A stretch of 64,000 nt of DNA from contig NZ_JAGDZB010000005.1 of the NCBI RefSeq assembly GCF_049116215.1, positions 124,001 to 188,000 of the forward strand, written 5' to 3'. A program made the position numbers and the translations under genes. The notes under the pieces were generated by a model that saw only the letters and a program-made list of their open reading frames with translations, was not told the DNA's origin and did no database searches. Shown one piece after another: positions 42,757 to 51,645 of this stretch (positions are counted from its first letter, which is position 1; every line of letters starts with the position of its first letter). Source of the stretch: Shimia sp049116215. Its GTDB lineage: Bacteria; Pseudomonadota; Alphaproteobacteria; Rhodobacterales; Rhodobacteraceae.

Positions 42757-43128
42757 ATGCGATATCTTACTGACCGCAAACGCGCCGTGGGCCTTGGCTC
42801 TGGCCGCAACGGCACAGCCGCCCATTGGCAGATGATGGTGCGTTCCGTGATTATGGGTGTTCTGGCACCTTTGTTCATCTTCACCGTAGGGTGCGGCATT
42901 GGCGGCTCTTATGAGGAGGTGATTGCCTACTTCAGCCGTCCGTTCCCAGCGATTGTGACCGGCCTTGGCCTGGTTGTGGGGCTGATCCACCTGATGAACG
43001 AAGCGCAGGAAGCGATTGAAGACTATGTGCATGGCACAGCAGGCAAACTGCTGCTGGTGGCAAATAAGGCGTTTTGCTTTGCGTTGATCGCGGCAAGCCT
43101 GTTTGCGCTTGTGAAGCTCGCCCTGTGA
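42757..43128 (+). CDS. sdhD: Succinate dehydrogenase hydrophobic membrane anchor
   Basis: A 123-residue protein with three membrane helices (MMVRSVIMGVLAPLFIFTVGC; AIVTGLGLVVGLIHLM; LLLVANKAFCFALIAASLFALVKL). The HLMNEAQEAIEDYVH segment contains the quinone/haem-adjacent Asp-Tyr typical of SdhD. It follows sdhC by 11 bp. With SdhC it anchors the complex and passes electrons to ubiquinone. Confidence 0.94.
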   Translation: MRYLTDRKRAVGLGSGRNGTAAHWQMMVRSVIMGVLAPLFIFTVGCGIGGSYEEVIAYFSRPFPAIVTGLGLVVGLIHLMNEAQEAIEDYVHGTAGKLLLVANKAFCFALIAASLFALVKLAL

Positions 43129-43151
43129 CCCCCGCGTGAGGATCTAAGAAG

Positions 43152-44960
43152 ATGACTGCAGCATACGAATATGAAACCCACGAATATGATGTCGTGGTTA
43201 TTGGCGCCGGCGGCGCGGGTCTGCGTGCGACGCTGGGCATGGCTGAGCAAGGCCTGCGCACCGCCTGTGTGACCAAAGTTTTCCCTACCCGCTCGCACAC
43301 TGTTGCGGCGCAGGGCGGTATCGCGGCGTCCCTGTCCAACATGGGGCCGGACAACTGGCAGTGGCACATGTATGACACTGTGAAAGGCTCTGACTGGCTG
43401 GGTGACACCGACGCGATGGAATACCTCGCACGCGAAGCGCCCAAAGCGGTCTATGAGCTGGAGCACTACGGTGTGCCGTTCTCCCGGACCGAAGAAGGTA
43501 AGATTTACCAGCGTCCGTTTGGTGGTCACACCACCGAGTTTGGCGAAGGCCCTGCGGTACAGCGGACCTGTGCGGCTGCGGACCGGACCGGTCACGCGAT
43601 CCTGCACACGCTCTACGGTCAATCGGTCAAGAACAACGCCGAGTTCTACATCGAGTATTTTGCGCTTGATCTGATCATGTCCGAGGACGGTCAGTGTCAG
43701 GGCGTGGTGTGCTGGAAGCTGGACGATGGCACGATGCATGTCTTCAATGCGAAGATGGTTGTTTTGGCGACTGGTGGCTATGGCCGTGCTTATTTCTCCG
43801 CAACCTCTGCGCACACCTGTACCGGTGATGGCGGAGGTATGGTTGCCCGTGCGGGTCTGCCCCTGCAGGATATGGAATTTGTACAGTTCCACCCAACCGG
43901 CATCTACGGCTCTGGCTGTCTGATCACGGAAGGTGCGCGTGGGGAAGGTGGATATCTGACCAACTCTGAAGGCGAGCGCTTTATGGAGCGTTATGCGCCA
44001 CAGTATAAAGACCTCGCACCACGGGACTACGTGTCCCGTTCTATGACCATGGAAATCCGCGAAGGTCGTGGTGTGGGTGAGAATGGCGATCACATTCACC
44101 TGAACCTTAGCCACTTGCCAGCTGAAGCGCTGGCGGAGCGTCTGCCGGGTATCTCTGAGTCTGCAAAAGTCTTTGCGGGTGTGGATGTGAACAAAGAGCC
44201 AATCCCGGTTCTGCCTACTGTGCACTACAACATGGGCGGCATTCCAACCAACTATTGGGGTGAGGTTCTGAACCCGACTGCCGAAGATCCAACTGCCGTT
44301 GTGCCGGGTCTGATGGCTGTCGGTGAAGCGGGCTGTGCCTCTGTGCACGGCGCAAACCGTCTGGGTTCCAACTCGCTGATCGACCTTGTGGTGTTTGGCC
44401 GTGCGTCAGCCATTCGCGCCGGTAAAGTTGTGGACGCGGACGCGCCCAACCCTGTGCTGAACCAAGCGTCTGTGGATAAGGCGTTTGACCGCCTCGACAC
44501 CGTACGCAACGCTAAGGGTGGCGCGCCAACGGCGGAGCTGCGTCTTGAGATGCAGCGCACCATGCAGGCAGATGCGGCCGTGTTCCGGACCGACAAAACG
44601 CTTAAAGAAGGCGTTGAGAAGATGACGGACATTGCGGCGAAGATCGACGATCTGCACGTGACCGACACCTCTCTGGTTTGGAACAGCGACCTGATGGAAA
44701 CGCTTGAACTGACCAACCTGATGCCAAACGCATTGGCGACAATCCACGGTGCGGAAGCCCGTAAGGAAAGCCGTGGTGCGCACGCACATGAGGACTATTC
44801 CGAGCGTGATGATGAGAACTGGCGTGTGCACACTGTGAGCCGTGTTGATGGCAACAAGGTGGACCTGACGTATCGTCCGGTGATCAAAGATCCTCTGACC
44901 ACCGAAGATGAGGGCGGCATCAGCCTGAAGAAGATCGCTCCAAAAGCGCGGACGTTCTGA
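43152..44960 (+). CDS. sdhA: Succinate dehydrogenase flavoprotein subunit
   Basis: A 602-residue subunit oxidising succinate to fumarate. FAD-binding GAGGAG at 18-23; the covalent-FAD histidine His49 in RSHTVAAQGG; substrate-binding and active-site blocks HPTGIYG and GGIPTNYWGEV; and a typical C-terminal EDDENWRVHTV. It follows sdhD by 23 bp. Its TGA stop shares one base with the next gene's ATG. Confidence 0.97.
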   Translation: MTAAYEYETHEYDVVVIGAGGAGLRATLGMAEQGLRTACVTKVFPTRSHTVAAQGGIAASLSNMGPDNWQWHMYDTVKGSDWLGDTDAMEYLAREAPKAVYELEHYGVPFSRTEEGKIYQRPFGGHTTEFGEGPAVQRTCAAADRTGHAILHTLYGQSVKNNAEFYIEYFALDLIMSEDGQCQGVVCWKLDDGTMHVFNAKMVVLATGGYGRAYFSATSAHTCTGDGGGMVARAGLPLQDMEFVQFHPTGIYGSGCLITEGARGEGGYLTNSEGERFMERYAPQYKDLAPRDYVSRSMTMEIREGRGVGENGDHIHLNLSHLPAEALAERLPGISESAKVFAGVDVNKEPIPVLPTVHYNMGGIPTNYWGEVLNPTAEDPTAVVPGLMAVGEAGCASVHGANRLGSNSLIDLVVFGRASAIRAGKVVDADAPNPVLNQASVDKAFDRLDTVRNAKGGAPTAELRLEMQRTMQADAAVFRTDKTLKEGVEKMTDIAAKIDDLHVTDTSLVWNSDLMETLELTNLMPNALATIHGAEARKESRGAHAHEDYSERDDENWRVHTVSRVDGNKVDLTYRPVIKDPLTTEDEGGISLKKIAPKARTF

Positions 44961-45514
44961 TGAAAGCGCTGGGTTTTGGATTTTGTATGGTTGTTGCCGG
45001 TTTGGCGACGCAGGTTTCGGCTGAGACCTCGGTTGTTGTTGATCAGGTTCAATCCTGCATGTCCAAAACCCGTGCGCCTGGCAGCTATCTGGTTGCGGTG
45101 CACAAAGAGGTGCCGACTGTCATGGCGGCCACAGGTGGCACGGAGACCGGCGTTGTGAAAATCAACGACTGTCTGGCGGATACCTATGACGTGCAGTTCA
45201 GCGCGGCGCTGTCCACGAGCAACGAAGCGCGCAAAGAGCTGGTGGCGCAGTGCCATCGCAAAGGCAACGCGCATTTGATTGTGGGTACAATTGTCACCGC
45301 CGCGACATTTGCGGCCGTGGGCACTGCCAACGAATTCTGGTTGCTGTTTGGGGCTGGTGTTGGGGGCGCCTCTATTGGCCGGGGGATCAAATATAAGATG
45401 TCCTGTAACCAACTGGCAGACCCAAATTACCAGAGCGGCAAGCAGATTGATGTCGCGACCGGCTGTCCCAAACATGCGGACGTGATGTATGGCGGGAGCC
45501 GCTATTGCCGGTAA
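44960..45514 (+). CDS. Cysteine-rich secreted protein between sdhA and sdhB
   Basis: A 184-residue protein with a signal peptide (MKALGFGFCMVVAGLATQVSA, cleavage after VSA at 21) and a mature part with about six cysteines (VQSCMSK, NDCLAD, AQCHRK, KMSCNQ, TGCPKH, RYCR), plus a glycine-zipper-like segment (GAGVGGASIGRG). Function unknown. It overlaps the sdhA stop by one base, so it is translated with sdhA; a protein in this slot is seen in other Rhodobacterales sdh operons. A role in complex assembly is speculative. Confidence 0.75.
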   Translation: MKALGFGFCMVVAGLATQVSAETSVVVDQVQSCMSKTRAPGSYLVAVHKEVPTVMAATGGTETGVVKINDCLADTYDVQFSAALSTSNEARKELVAQCHRKGNAHLIVGTIVTAATFAAVGTANEFWLLFGAGVGGASIGRGIKYKMSCNQLADPNYQSGKQIDVATGCPKHADVMYGGSRYCR

Positions 45515-45560
45515 GCTGGATGGCATATGATTTGCACGCTGTGCTGCGGGAGGGCCTGTG

Positions 45561-46379
45561 ATGTCCTCGCGTCGTGTGATTGTGCATATTGGTGCGCAGA
45601 AAACGGGCTCCACGTCGCTGCACCGTTTTTTGGCGCGCAACCGGGACGCTTTGGCGGAGCGGCTGGATATTCGTGTGCCGAGCAAAGGCTCGTTGACGCG
45701 AGAGTTGGGTCGGACGTGCACGCTTTACAGCATGCGGCCCGCCAAACATGAGGCGGATCTTGTGGCGTTGATCGCGCAGGTGCGCGAAGCGCTGGAAGGG
45801 GACGACCGGGTTTGTGTCATCAGCCACGAGAATATCTGTGGCGCGATGATGGGGCGGTCCGATGTGCGGGAGCTGTTCCCGCGCCTGTCAAACATCCTGC
45901 GTTTGTTCGAGCAACACCTGGCACCGTTTCAGCTAGACTACGTGCTCTACACCCGTGACATGCAGAGCTGGAAACGCAGCGTGCACAATCAGGCTGTGAA
46001 GTCGGATGGCTATGCTGGCACGCTGGAAGATTTTCTGGCTGAAACAGTGGACAGCCGTGATTGGAATGCGGTGCAGGCCGAAATGGAAGGTCTGGTTGGT
46101 GCGGATCGCGTGCGCGTGTGTGCGCTGGAAGACGAAACCACGCCGGAGCGCCCGGGACGGCAGCTTTTGCGCTTTGCCGGTTTGACCGATGCCGAGATTG
46201 ACACGCTGGAGCCGCTGGCCGGGCGGTCCAACCAAAGCCTCACCCCTGGGGCTCTAGAGTTTATGCGTCAACTCAATGAGTTGGCGCTCGCACAGCCCGC
46301 CCGCAAGCAGGTGGCCGAGCTGATTAAGAACAATCAAACGCTTTTTGCCGATGGTCCGATGCCATCACAGAAAGCCTGA
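45561..46379 (+). CDS. Sulfotransferase-like protein inserted in sdh operon
   Basis: A 272-residue protein of the P-loop sulfotransferase fold. The 5'-phosphosulfate loop is visible as IGAQKTGSTSLHRFL (GAQKTGSTS at 11-19), and DYVLYTRDMQSWKRSVHNQA resembles the 3'-phosphate site. Substrate unknown; it could act on a glycan or lipid. Start is the ATG at 45561, with GGAGG 7 bases upstream; a GTG at 45558 is in frame. It sits between the cysteine-rich gene and sdhB, so it is probably transcribed with sdhB. Confidence 0.72.
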   Translation: MSSRRVIVHIGAQKTGSTSLHRFLARNRDALAERLDIRVPSKGSLTRELGRTCTLYSMRPAKHEADLVALIAQVREALEGDDRVCVISHENICGAMMGRSDVRELFPRLSNILRLFEQHLAPFQLDYVLYTRDMQSWKRSVHNQAVKSDGYAGTLEDFLAETVDSRDWNAVQAEMEGLVGADRVRVCALEDETTPERPGRQLLRFAGLTDAEIDTLEPLAGRSNQSLTPGALEFMRQLNELALAQPARKQVAELIKNNQTLFADGPMPSQKA

Positions 46380-46432
46380 ACAGGAACGAAGGTATGCGCA
46401 TCGCGCGCGCCCACGTATAGGAAGGAAAGACC

Positions 46433-47212
46433 ATGGTCGAATTTGCCCTCCCCAAGAACAGCCGGATTGTGACCGGCAAGACCTGGCCCAAGCCAGAAGG
46501 TGCGACCAACGTGCGCAAGTTCCAGATTTACCGCTGGAACCCGGACGACGGTAAGAATCCGCAGATCGACACATATTTCCTCGACATGGACAAATGTGGC
46601 CCGATGATCTTGGACGCGCTGATCAAGATCAAAAACGAGATTGATCCAACGCTGACTTTCCGCCGTTCTTGCCGCGAAGGTATCTGTGGCTCCTGCGCGA
46701 TGAACGTTGACGGGATCAACACATTGGCCTGTATTTACGGCCTCGATGAGGTCAAAGGCGACGTGAAAATCTACCCGCTGCCGCACATGTCGGTGGTTAA
46801 AGACCTGATCCCGGATCTGACCCACTTCTACGCGCAGCACGCGTCGATCATGCCGTGGTTGGAAACCAAGACCAACCGTCCGGCCAAAGAATGGCGCCAG
46901 TCGATTGAAGACCGCAAGAAGCTGGATGGTCTCTATGAGTGTGTGATGTGCGCGTCCTGCTCGACATCTTGCCCAAGCTACTGGTGGAACGGCGACAAAT
47001 ACCTCGGCCCAGCCGCGTTGCTGCACGCCTACCGCTGGATCATTGACAGCCGCGATGAAGCGACAGGCGAACGCTTGGATGAGCTGGAAGATTCTTTCAA
47101 GCTGTATCGCTGTCACACCATCATGAACTGTGCCAAAACCTGCCCAAAGGGTTTGAACCCGGCGAAAGCGATTGGCGAGATCAAGAAGATGCTTATCGAG
47201 CGTCACGTCTAA
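46433..47212 (+). CDS. sdhB: Succinate dehydrogenase iron-sulfur subunit
   Basis: A 259-residue subunit carrying three Fe-S clusters. The N-terminal 2Fe-2S ligands lie in RRSCREGICGSCAMNVDG and LAC; the C-terminal clusters in CVMCASCSTSCPSYWWN and CHTIMNCAKTCPKGLNP. Separated from sdhA by two extra genes (about 1.4 kb), which is unusual. Start ATG at 46433 follows GGAAAG. A strong terminator follows. Confidence 0.96.
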   Translation: MVEFALPKNSRIVTGKTWPKPEGATNVRKFQIYRWNPDDGKNPQIDTYFLDMDKCGPMILDALIKIKNEIDPTLTFRRSCREGICGSCAMNVDGINTLACIYGLDEVKGDVKIYPLPHMSVVKDLIPDLTHFYAQHASIMPWLETKTNRPAKEWRQSIEDRKKLDGLYECVMCASCSTSCPSYWWNGDKYLGPAALLHAYRWIIDSRDEATGERLDELEDSFKLYRCHTIMNCAKTCPKGLNPAKAIGEIKKMLIERHV

Positions 47213-47233
47213 ATTGAAGTGAAGAAGATTTCG

Positions 47234-47261
47234 AAAGCCCGTCTGTTTCAGGCGGGCTTTT
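47234..47261 (+). terminator. Terminator of sdh operon
   Basis: AAAGCCCGTCTG (47234-47245) and CAGGCGGGCTTT (47249-47260) form a 12-bp stem with one G-T pair and a TTT loop; TTTT follows. It lies 21 bp after the sdhB stop. Confidence 0.9.
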
Positions 47262-47399
47262 GCTTTAGGCAAAGATGTATCCCACCGCATACATTTGCAA
47301 TTTTTGCATAGCGTGATTGCAGGATCAGCGGTTTACGGGTGCGTAATCTGACTTAAGTTGGCGGCGAGGGAGGACACCGGATTTACATGGAGAGCCTCA

Positions 47400-47552
47400 A
47401 TGTCCGCGTCTAAAAACGAGAGCCCTGAAGATTTTGCCGTCCGCGCGCAGGAAGCACTGGAACAAGCCTATGGCTACTACACCCAGCTACCGCGCATCGC
47501 AGAGGTAAAACCGTCTAGCGAAACCTACTATGAGTATGTGAAAGCCGCGTAA
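47400..47552 (+). CDS. Small protein of unknown function
   Basis: A 50-residue cytoplasmic protein: MSASKNESPEDFAVRAQEAL, then EQAYGYYTQLPRIAEVK and PSSETYYEYVKAA. GGAGAG precedes the ATG at 6 bases, and a strong terminator follows the stop. Tyrosine-rich helical segments suggest a protein-binding role; family not recognised. It is an independent short unit between the sdh operon and the FAD dehydrogenase gene. Confidence 0.7.
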   Translation: MSASKNESPEDFAVRAQEALEQAYGYYTQLPRIAEVKPSSETYYEYVKAA

Positions 47553-47574
47553 GCCAAACATACAAATGCCGATT

Positions 47575-47602
47575 AGCGCTCCGAGGTTTCGGGGCGCTTT
47601 TT
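47575..47602 (+). terminator. Terminator after the 50-residue gene
   Basis: AGCGCTCCGA (47575-47584) and TCGGGGCGCT (47589-47598) pair as a 10-bp stem with one T-G pair and a 4-base loop; TTTTT follows. Confidence 0.9.
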
Positions 47603-47687
47603 GTTTGCCGCAAAGCGCTGACGTTAGGTCTGGCTTGGCGGTGTGCGGCGCTGGGGCTACCCTTTTGGGAACAGGGGAGGATGTGCC

Positions 47688-49328
47688 ATGACCGATGTGA
47701 TTATCGTTGGGGGCGGCTTGGCGGGGCTTGTGGCGGCCAATGAGGCGGCAAGCCGGGGGCGTAAGGTGCTGATGCTGGATCAGGAAGGTCCGCAAAGCCT
47801 AGGAGGGCAGGCATTTTGGTCCCTAGGCGGATTGTTTATGGTCGATACGCCTGAACAACGTCGTATGGGTATCAAAGACAGTCCAGAATTGGCGCTTACC
47901 GACTGGATGGGGTCGGCACAATTTGATCGCCCAGAGGATGCCAATCCTCGCAAGGTGGCGGAGGCCTATTTGGAGTTTGCGTCCGGTGAGATGCGTAGCT
48001 GGCTGCAAAGCATTGGCATGCGATGGTTCCCGATTGTGGGCTGGGCTGAGCGTGGCGGTGAGATGGCGCATGGGCATGGCAATTCGGTGCCCCGGTTTCA
48101 CGTCACCTGGGGCACTGGGCCGGGCGTGGTTGCACCGTTTGAGCGGCTGGTCAGGGAGCATGTGTCCGGTGGGCGTGTCGAACTGGCGTTCCGGCGTAAA
48201 GTCACTGATCTGATTGTGGAAAATGGTGTTGCGAAAGGCGTGCGCGGGCATGTGCTTTCCGAGGATGGTGCAGAGCGCGGGAAGTCGACGTCCCGCTTAG
48301 TGGTCGGCGAGTTTGAGCATCGCGCGGAGGCGGTTGTGATCACCTCTGGCGGGATAGGTGGCGACCACGACATGGTGCGGCGCTATTGGCCCGAAGACCG
48401 GCTGGGCAAGGCGCCAAAACGCATGGTGGCCGGTGTGCCGGATTATGTGGATGGACAGATGCAGCAGGTGGCCGAAGGCGCTGGTGCGGGGATCATCAAC
48501 GGCGATCGTATGTGGCATTACACCGAAGGCTTGGCGAATTGGGATCCGATCTGGCCCAACCACGGCATTCGCACTTTGCCAGGGCCAAGCTCGATGTGGT
48601 TTGACGCCCTAGGGGAGCGCATGGAAGCGCCGTATCTGCCGGGGTTTGATAGTCTTGGAACGCTGAAGCGGATTTTGGCGACGGGGCACGAGCACAGCTG
48701 GTTTATTCTGACCCAGAAGATCATCGAAAAAGAGTTTGCATTGTCTGGCTCTGAGCAGAACCCGGACCTGACCTCTGGCAAGTGGTCTGAGGTGCTCAAA
48801 CGGCGGGTGATGAACAAAGGTGCACCGGGACCGGTGGAGGCGTTTAAGGAGCACGGCGAGGATTTTGTGGTGGCTGATTCACTGGAGGAACTGGTCGCCG
48901 GAATGAACAGGATCACGCCGGATGTGCCTGTCACCCTTGAGAAAATCCGATATCAGATTGATGCGCGGGATGCGCAGATTGACAATGCCTACTGCAAAGA
49001 CGCGCAGGTGACCGCCATTCGTGGGGCGCGCAATTATCGCGGGGATCGGTTGATACGTACAGCCAAGCCTCATCGGATTTTGGACCCGAAGAATGGTCCG
49101 TTGATTGCGGTGCGTTTGAATATCCTGACGCGGAAGTCCCTTGGTGGGTTGCATACCGATGTCACGGGGCAGGTGTTGCGACCGGATGGGAGCGTCTTTG
49201 AGGGGCTGTTTGCCGCCGGAGAAGTTGCAGGTTTTGGCGGTGGTGGCTACCACGGCTACAACGCGTTGGAAGGGACGTTTCTGGGCGGCTGTATCTTCTC
49301 TGGAAGGGCGGCTGGGCGGAGCGTCTAG
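47688..49328 (+). CDS. FAD-binding dehydrogenase
   Basis: A 546-residue flavoprotein related to the fumarate reductase/KstD group. FAD-binding GGGLAG at 8-13, then LDQEGPQSLGGQAFWSLGGLFMVDTPEQRRMG, and the C-terminal FAD-binding block GLFAAGEVAGFGGGGYHGYNALEGTFLGGCIFSG. It oxidises or reduces an unknown, probably cyclic or C4-type, substrate; activity cannot be read. Start ATG at 47688 with GGGGAGG at 7 bases; it is not part of an obvious operon. Confidence 0.85.
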   Translation: MTDVIIVGGGLAGLVAANEAASRGRKVLMLDQEGPQSLGGQAFWSLGGLFMVDTPEQRRMGIKDSPELALTDWMGSAQFDRPEDANPRKVAEAYLEFASGEMRSWLQSIGMRWFPIVGWAERGGEMAHGHGNSVPRFHVTWGTGPGVVAPFERLVREHVSGGRVELAFRRKVTDLIVENGVAKGVRGHVLSEDGAERGKSTSRLVVGEFEHRAEAVVITSGGIGGDHDMVRRYWPEDRLGKAPKRMVAGVPDYVDGQMQQVAEGAGAGIINGDRMWHYTEGLANWDPIWPNHGIRTLPGPSSMWFDALGERMEAPYLPGFDSLGTLKRILATGHEHSWFILTQKIIEKEFALSGSEQNPDLTSGKWSEVLKRRVMNKGAPGPVEAFKEHGEDFVVADSLEELVAGMNRITPDVPVTLEKIRYQIDARDAQIDNAYCKDAQVTAIRGARNYRGDRLIRTAKPHRILDPKNGPLIAVRLNILTRKSLGGLHTDVTGQVLRPDGSVFEGLFAAGEVAGFGGGGYHGYNALEGTFLGGCIFSGRAAGRSV

Positions 49329-49386
49329 ACCACTTTCGGATCTGTGTTATCCTCCCAGTATTGTTAAAAAGTTGGGAGGAAACGTT

Positions 49387-49821
49387 ATGAAGAAACTAGT
49401 GGCCGCATTGGCAATTATGCTGAGTTCTCAGGCTTTTGCAGGGGACACTCCGTCGCCTGATGGGGCGATGGTCTACTTTATCAACCTGAGTGATGGCGAT
49501 TCTGTTGAGGCGCCGTTTGTGGTGAACTTTGGCTTGTCTGGCATGGGGGTTGCGCCTGCTGGCACAGAGAAGGAAAACACAGGTCACCATCATATTTTCA
49601 TCAACCGGCCGCCTTTGGGCGAAGGGGCTGAAGATGCAGAGTTGATGGAGAACGGTGTGCCGACGGACGACAACCACAAACATTTTGGCGGTGGTCAGAC
49701 CGAAGTGACGCTGGATCTGCCGGCTGGCACGCACACGCTACAGCTGGTTTTGGGGGACGAATTTCATGTGCCACACAACCCGCCTGTGGTGTCTGAAGTG
49801 ATTACCATCACTGTGAAATAA
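49387..49821 (+). CDS. DUF4399 secreted protein
   Basis: A 144-residue protein: signal peptide MKKLVAALAIMLSSQAFA (cleavage after AFA), then a histidine-rich part with HHHIFINRPP and DDNHKHFGGGQTEV that could bind metal ions, ending in a VVSEVITITVK strand. Matches DUF4399, unknown function. GGGAGGA precedes the ATG. Single gene between the FAD dehydrogenase and DUF1989 genes. Confidence 0.82.
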   Translation: MKKLVAALAIMLSSQAFAGDTPSPDGAMVYFINLSDGDSVEAPFVVNFGLSGMGVAPAGTEKENTGHHHIFINRPPLGEGAEDAELMENGVPTDDNHKHFGGGQTEVTLDLPAGTHTLQLVLGDEFHVPHNPPVVSEVITITVK

Positions 49822-49870
49822 CACGGTTTTTTGCATTGCAAGACTGTCTGGTCGGGGGCAGGATCGGGGT

Positions 49871-50731
49871 ATGACAGACATGCCTTTGCCCCCCGCCGAT
49901 GCAGACGAGCGCCGCGCCATCAAGCCGGTGATCTGCTACCCAAATGAGACGCTGCCGGAGGCGCCGATGGCGCTCTATAAGGCGGCGCGTGCGACTGCCA
50001 CCAAGGTTGATGAGGTGCTGATACCGGCGCGGGATGCGCGGTGTTTTGAGGTGCCTGCAGGGCAGTTTTTTCGGATTTCTTCCGTCGAAGGTCCACAGGT
50101 TGGGGACCTGAATCTGTGGCACTCCAAGGATCTAAGTGAGCGGTTTTTCTCTGGAAAAACAAGAGCTTTGCACGGCACGCACATCACAACCGGTGAGCGG
50201 ATGTGGACCAGCCTGCCGAGCCTTAGACCAATGGCGACCATCGTGGAGGACACGTTAGGCTGGTACGGGATCGACACTTATGGCGGCTCTGTGCATGACG
50301 TGATTGGCACGCGCTGTGATCCTTACACCGGCAACCTGTTGGCGGGGGATCATTACCACTATTGCTGTCATTCCAATCTGACACGGGCTTTAGCGGCGCA
50401 CACGGGTATGTCACTGCAAGAAGCAGAGCCTTATGTGCATGATGTGCTTAATGTTTTTATGTGCACAGGCTTCACGCGCGACACGGGGCAATACTTCATG
50501 AAAGCCAGCCCGGTGCGGCCGGGAGACTATCTGGAGTTCTTTGCCGAGATTGACCTTCTGGGGGCGTTGAGCGCCTGTCCAGGGGGCGATTGTTCGAGTG
50601 AGCATAGCTCTGACACGGCGGCGTGTTATCCGATGTTGGTGGAGGTGTTTGCTCCGGAAGCGGGCGCCTTGGGAGACTGGAAGCCGCCTGCGGCCAACGG
50701 CTACGACAGGAGCCATGGAATGGCGCGTTAA
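49871..50731 (+). CDS. DUF1989 (urea carboxylase-associated) family protein
   Basis: A 286-residue protein: KVDEVLIPARDARCFEVPAGQFFRISSVEGPQVGDLNLW, then SKDLSERFF and TSLPSLRPMATIVEDTLGWYG. The cysteines and histidines in HYHYCCHSNL and NVFMCTGFT, plus CPGGDCSSEH, could coordinate a metal. DUF1989 proteins are often near urea/allophanate genes, absent here, so the substrate is open. No signal peptide. GTG/ATG choice: ATG at 49871. A copy of the GTCGGTAT repeat begins seven bases after its stop. Confidence 0.8.
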   Translation: MTDMPLPPADADERRAIKPVICYPNETLPEAPMALYKAARATATKVDEVLIPARDARCFEVPAGQFFRISSVEGPQVGDLNLWHSKDLSERFFSGKTRALHGTHITTGERMWTSLPSLRPMATIVEDTLGWYGIDTYGGSVHDVIGTRCDPYTGNLLAGDHYHYCCHSNLTRALAAHTGMSLQEAEPYVHDVLNVFMCTGFTRDTGQYFMKASPVRPGDYLEFFAEIDLLGALSACPGGDCSSEHSSDTAACYPMLVEVFAPEAGALGDWKPPAANGYDRSHGMAR

Positions 50732-50737
50732 CCATCA

Positions 50738-50780
50738 AAAAACCACGTCGGTATTCTGTCGGTATCGCGACTGTTTCACG
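50738..50780 (+). repeat. Dispersed 11-bp-periodic GTCGGTAT element, copy B
   Basis: Matches copy A at 37 of 43 positions in the same orientation: AAAAACCAC, GTCGGTAT (50747-50754) and GTCGGTAT (50758-50765), then CGACTGTTTCACG. It starts seven bases after the DUF1989 stop. Confidence 0.75.
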
Positions 50781-50832
50781 GTGGTGCGAGGTTTTCAGCG
50801 CAGAGGCCTGTTAACGCTTCTCACGGGAAGTG

Positions 50833-51417
50833 TCAGGCGTCGAGTTCCGCATCCCAATAGAGGTAGTCCATCCAGCTGTCGTGCAGGAAGTTGGGCGGGA
50901 ATTTGCGGCCGATGTTTCGCAGCTCCTCGGAGCCGGGTTGGCGCGGTGGTTTGCGCAGGCTCATGCCGATCTGGCGCAGGCTTTTGGAGCCTTTTTTCAG
51001 GTTGCAGGGCGAACAGGCCGCGACCACGTTTTCCCAGCTGGTGATTCCGCCTGCGGCGCGTGGAATGACGTGGTCAAAAGTCAGGTCGCCACGTGCGCCG
51101 CAGTACTGGCAGCTAAACCCGTCCCTCAGAAAAAGATTAAAGCGCGTGAAGGCCACGCGCTTTTGCAATTTTACATAGTCTTTGAGCACCACGACGGAAG
51201 GGATCCGTATCTCGGTAGAGGGGCTGCGCACCACATGGTCGTATTCGGCCACAATATCGACCCGATCCATGTAGGCGGCTTTGATGGCGTCCTGCCACGG
51301 CCATAACGAAAGCGGGTAGTAGGAGAGTGGGCGGTAATCAGCATTGAGCACCAAAGCCGGATGATGCTTCAATCCGCCGGGATGTCGCGTGAATTCGGTC
51401 CTAAAGTCGCCGTCCAT
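50833..51417 (-). CDS. HNH endonuclease
   Basis: A 194-residue HNH protein: zinc ligands Cys103 and Cys106 in CQYC, Asp115-His116 in FDHVIPRAAGG, Asn130 in SWENVVAACSPCN with Cys135 and Cys138. This is the standard HNH metal-finger nuclease motif set. Chosen start is ATG at 51417 (MDGDFRTEFT), with GGGAG upstream; a longer ORF to 51588 lacks homology-like character. Not next to any phage gene; likely a housekeeping DNase of unknown role. Confidence 0.85.
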   Translation of the reverse strand: MDGDFRTEFTRHPGGLKHHPALVLNADYRPLSYYPLSLWPWQDAIKAAYMDRVDIVAEYDHVVRSPSTEIRIPSVVVLKDYVKLQKRVAFTRFNLFLRDGFSCQYCGARGDLTFDHVIPRAAGGITSWENVVAACSPCNLKKGSKSLRQIGMSLRKPPRQPGSEELRNIGRKFPPNFLHDSWMDYLYWDAELDA

Positions 51418-51645
51418 AAGGGTGCTCCCTCGCTGCGTTCGTGCCGCAGTGGCACGAGGCCTACATCCACTATATCTCGTGGTCTCGTTCTGACAAGCCT
51501 CACAATATGCGTTAGCGGCATTTGTGATGTGCAAGTGCAGCATGGCACGGCTGGGTGACGGATTTGTGACGCGGGTGGCGAAACGCAATCACCCCGCCTC
51601 ACAAAGGGGCGGGGTGTTAAAGCGGGTTGTGACACTCAGGCGGTT

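Noticed and set aside
43023..44348. 441-residue open frame antisense to sdhA
   Set aside because: His/Arg-rich, no signature; sdhA is certain on the opposite strand.
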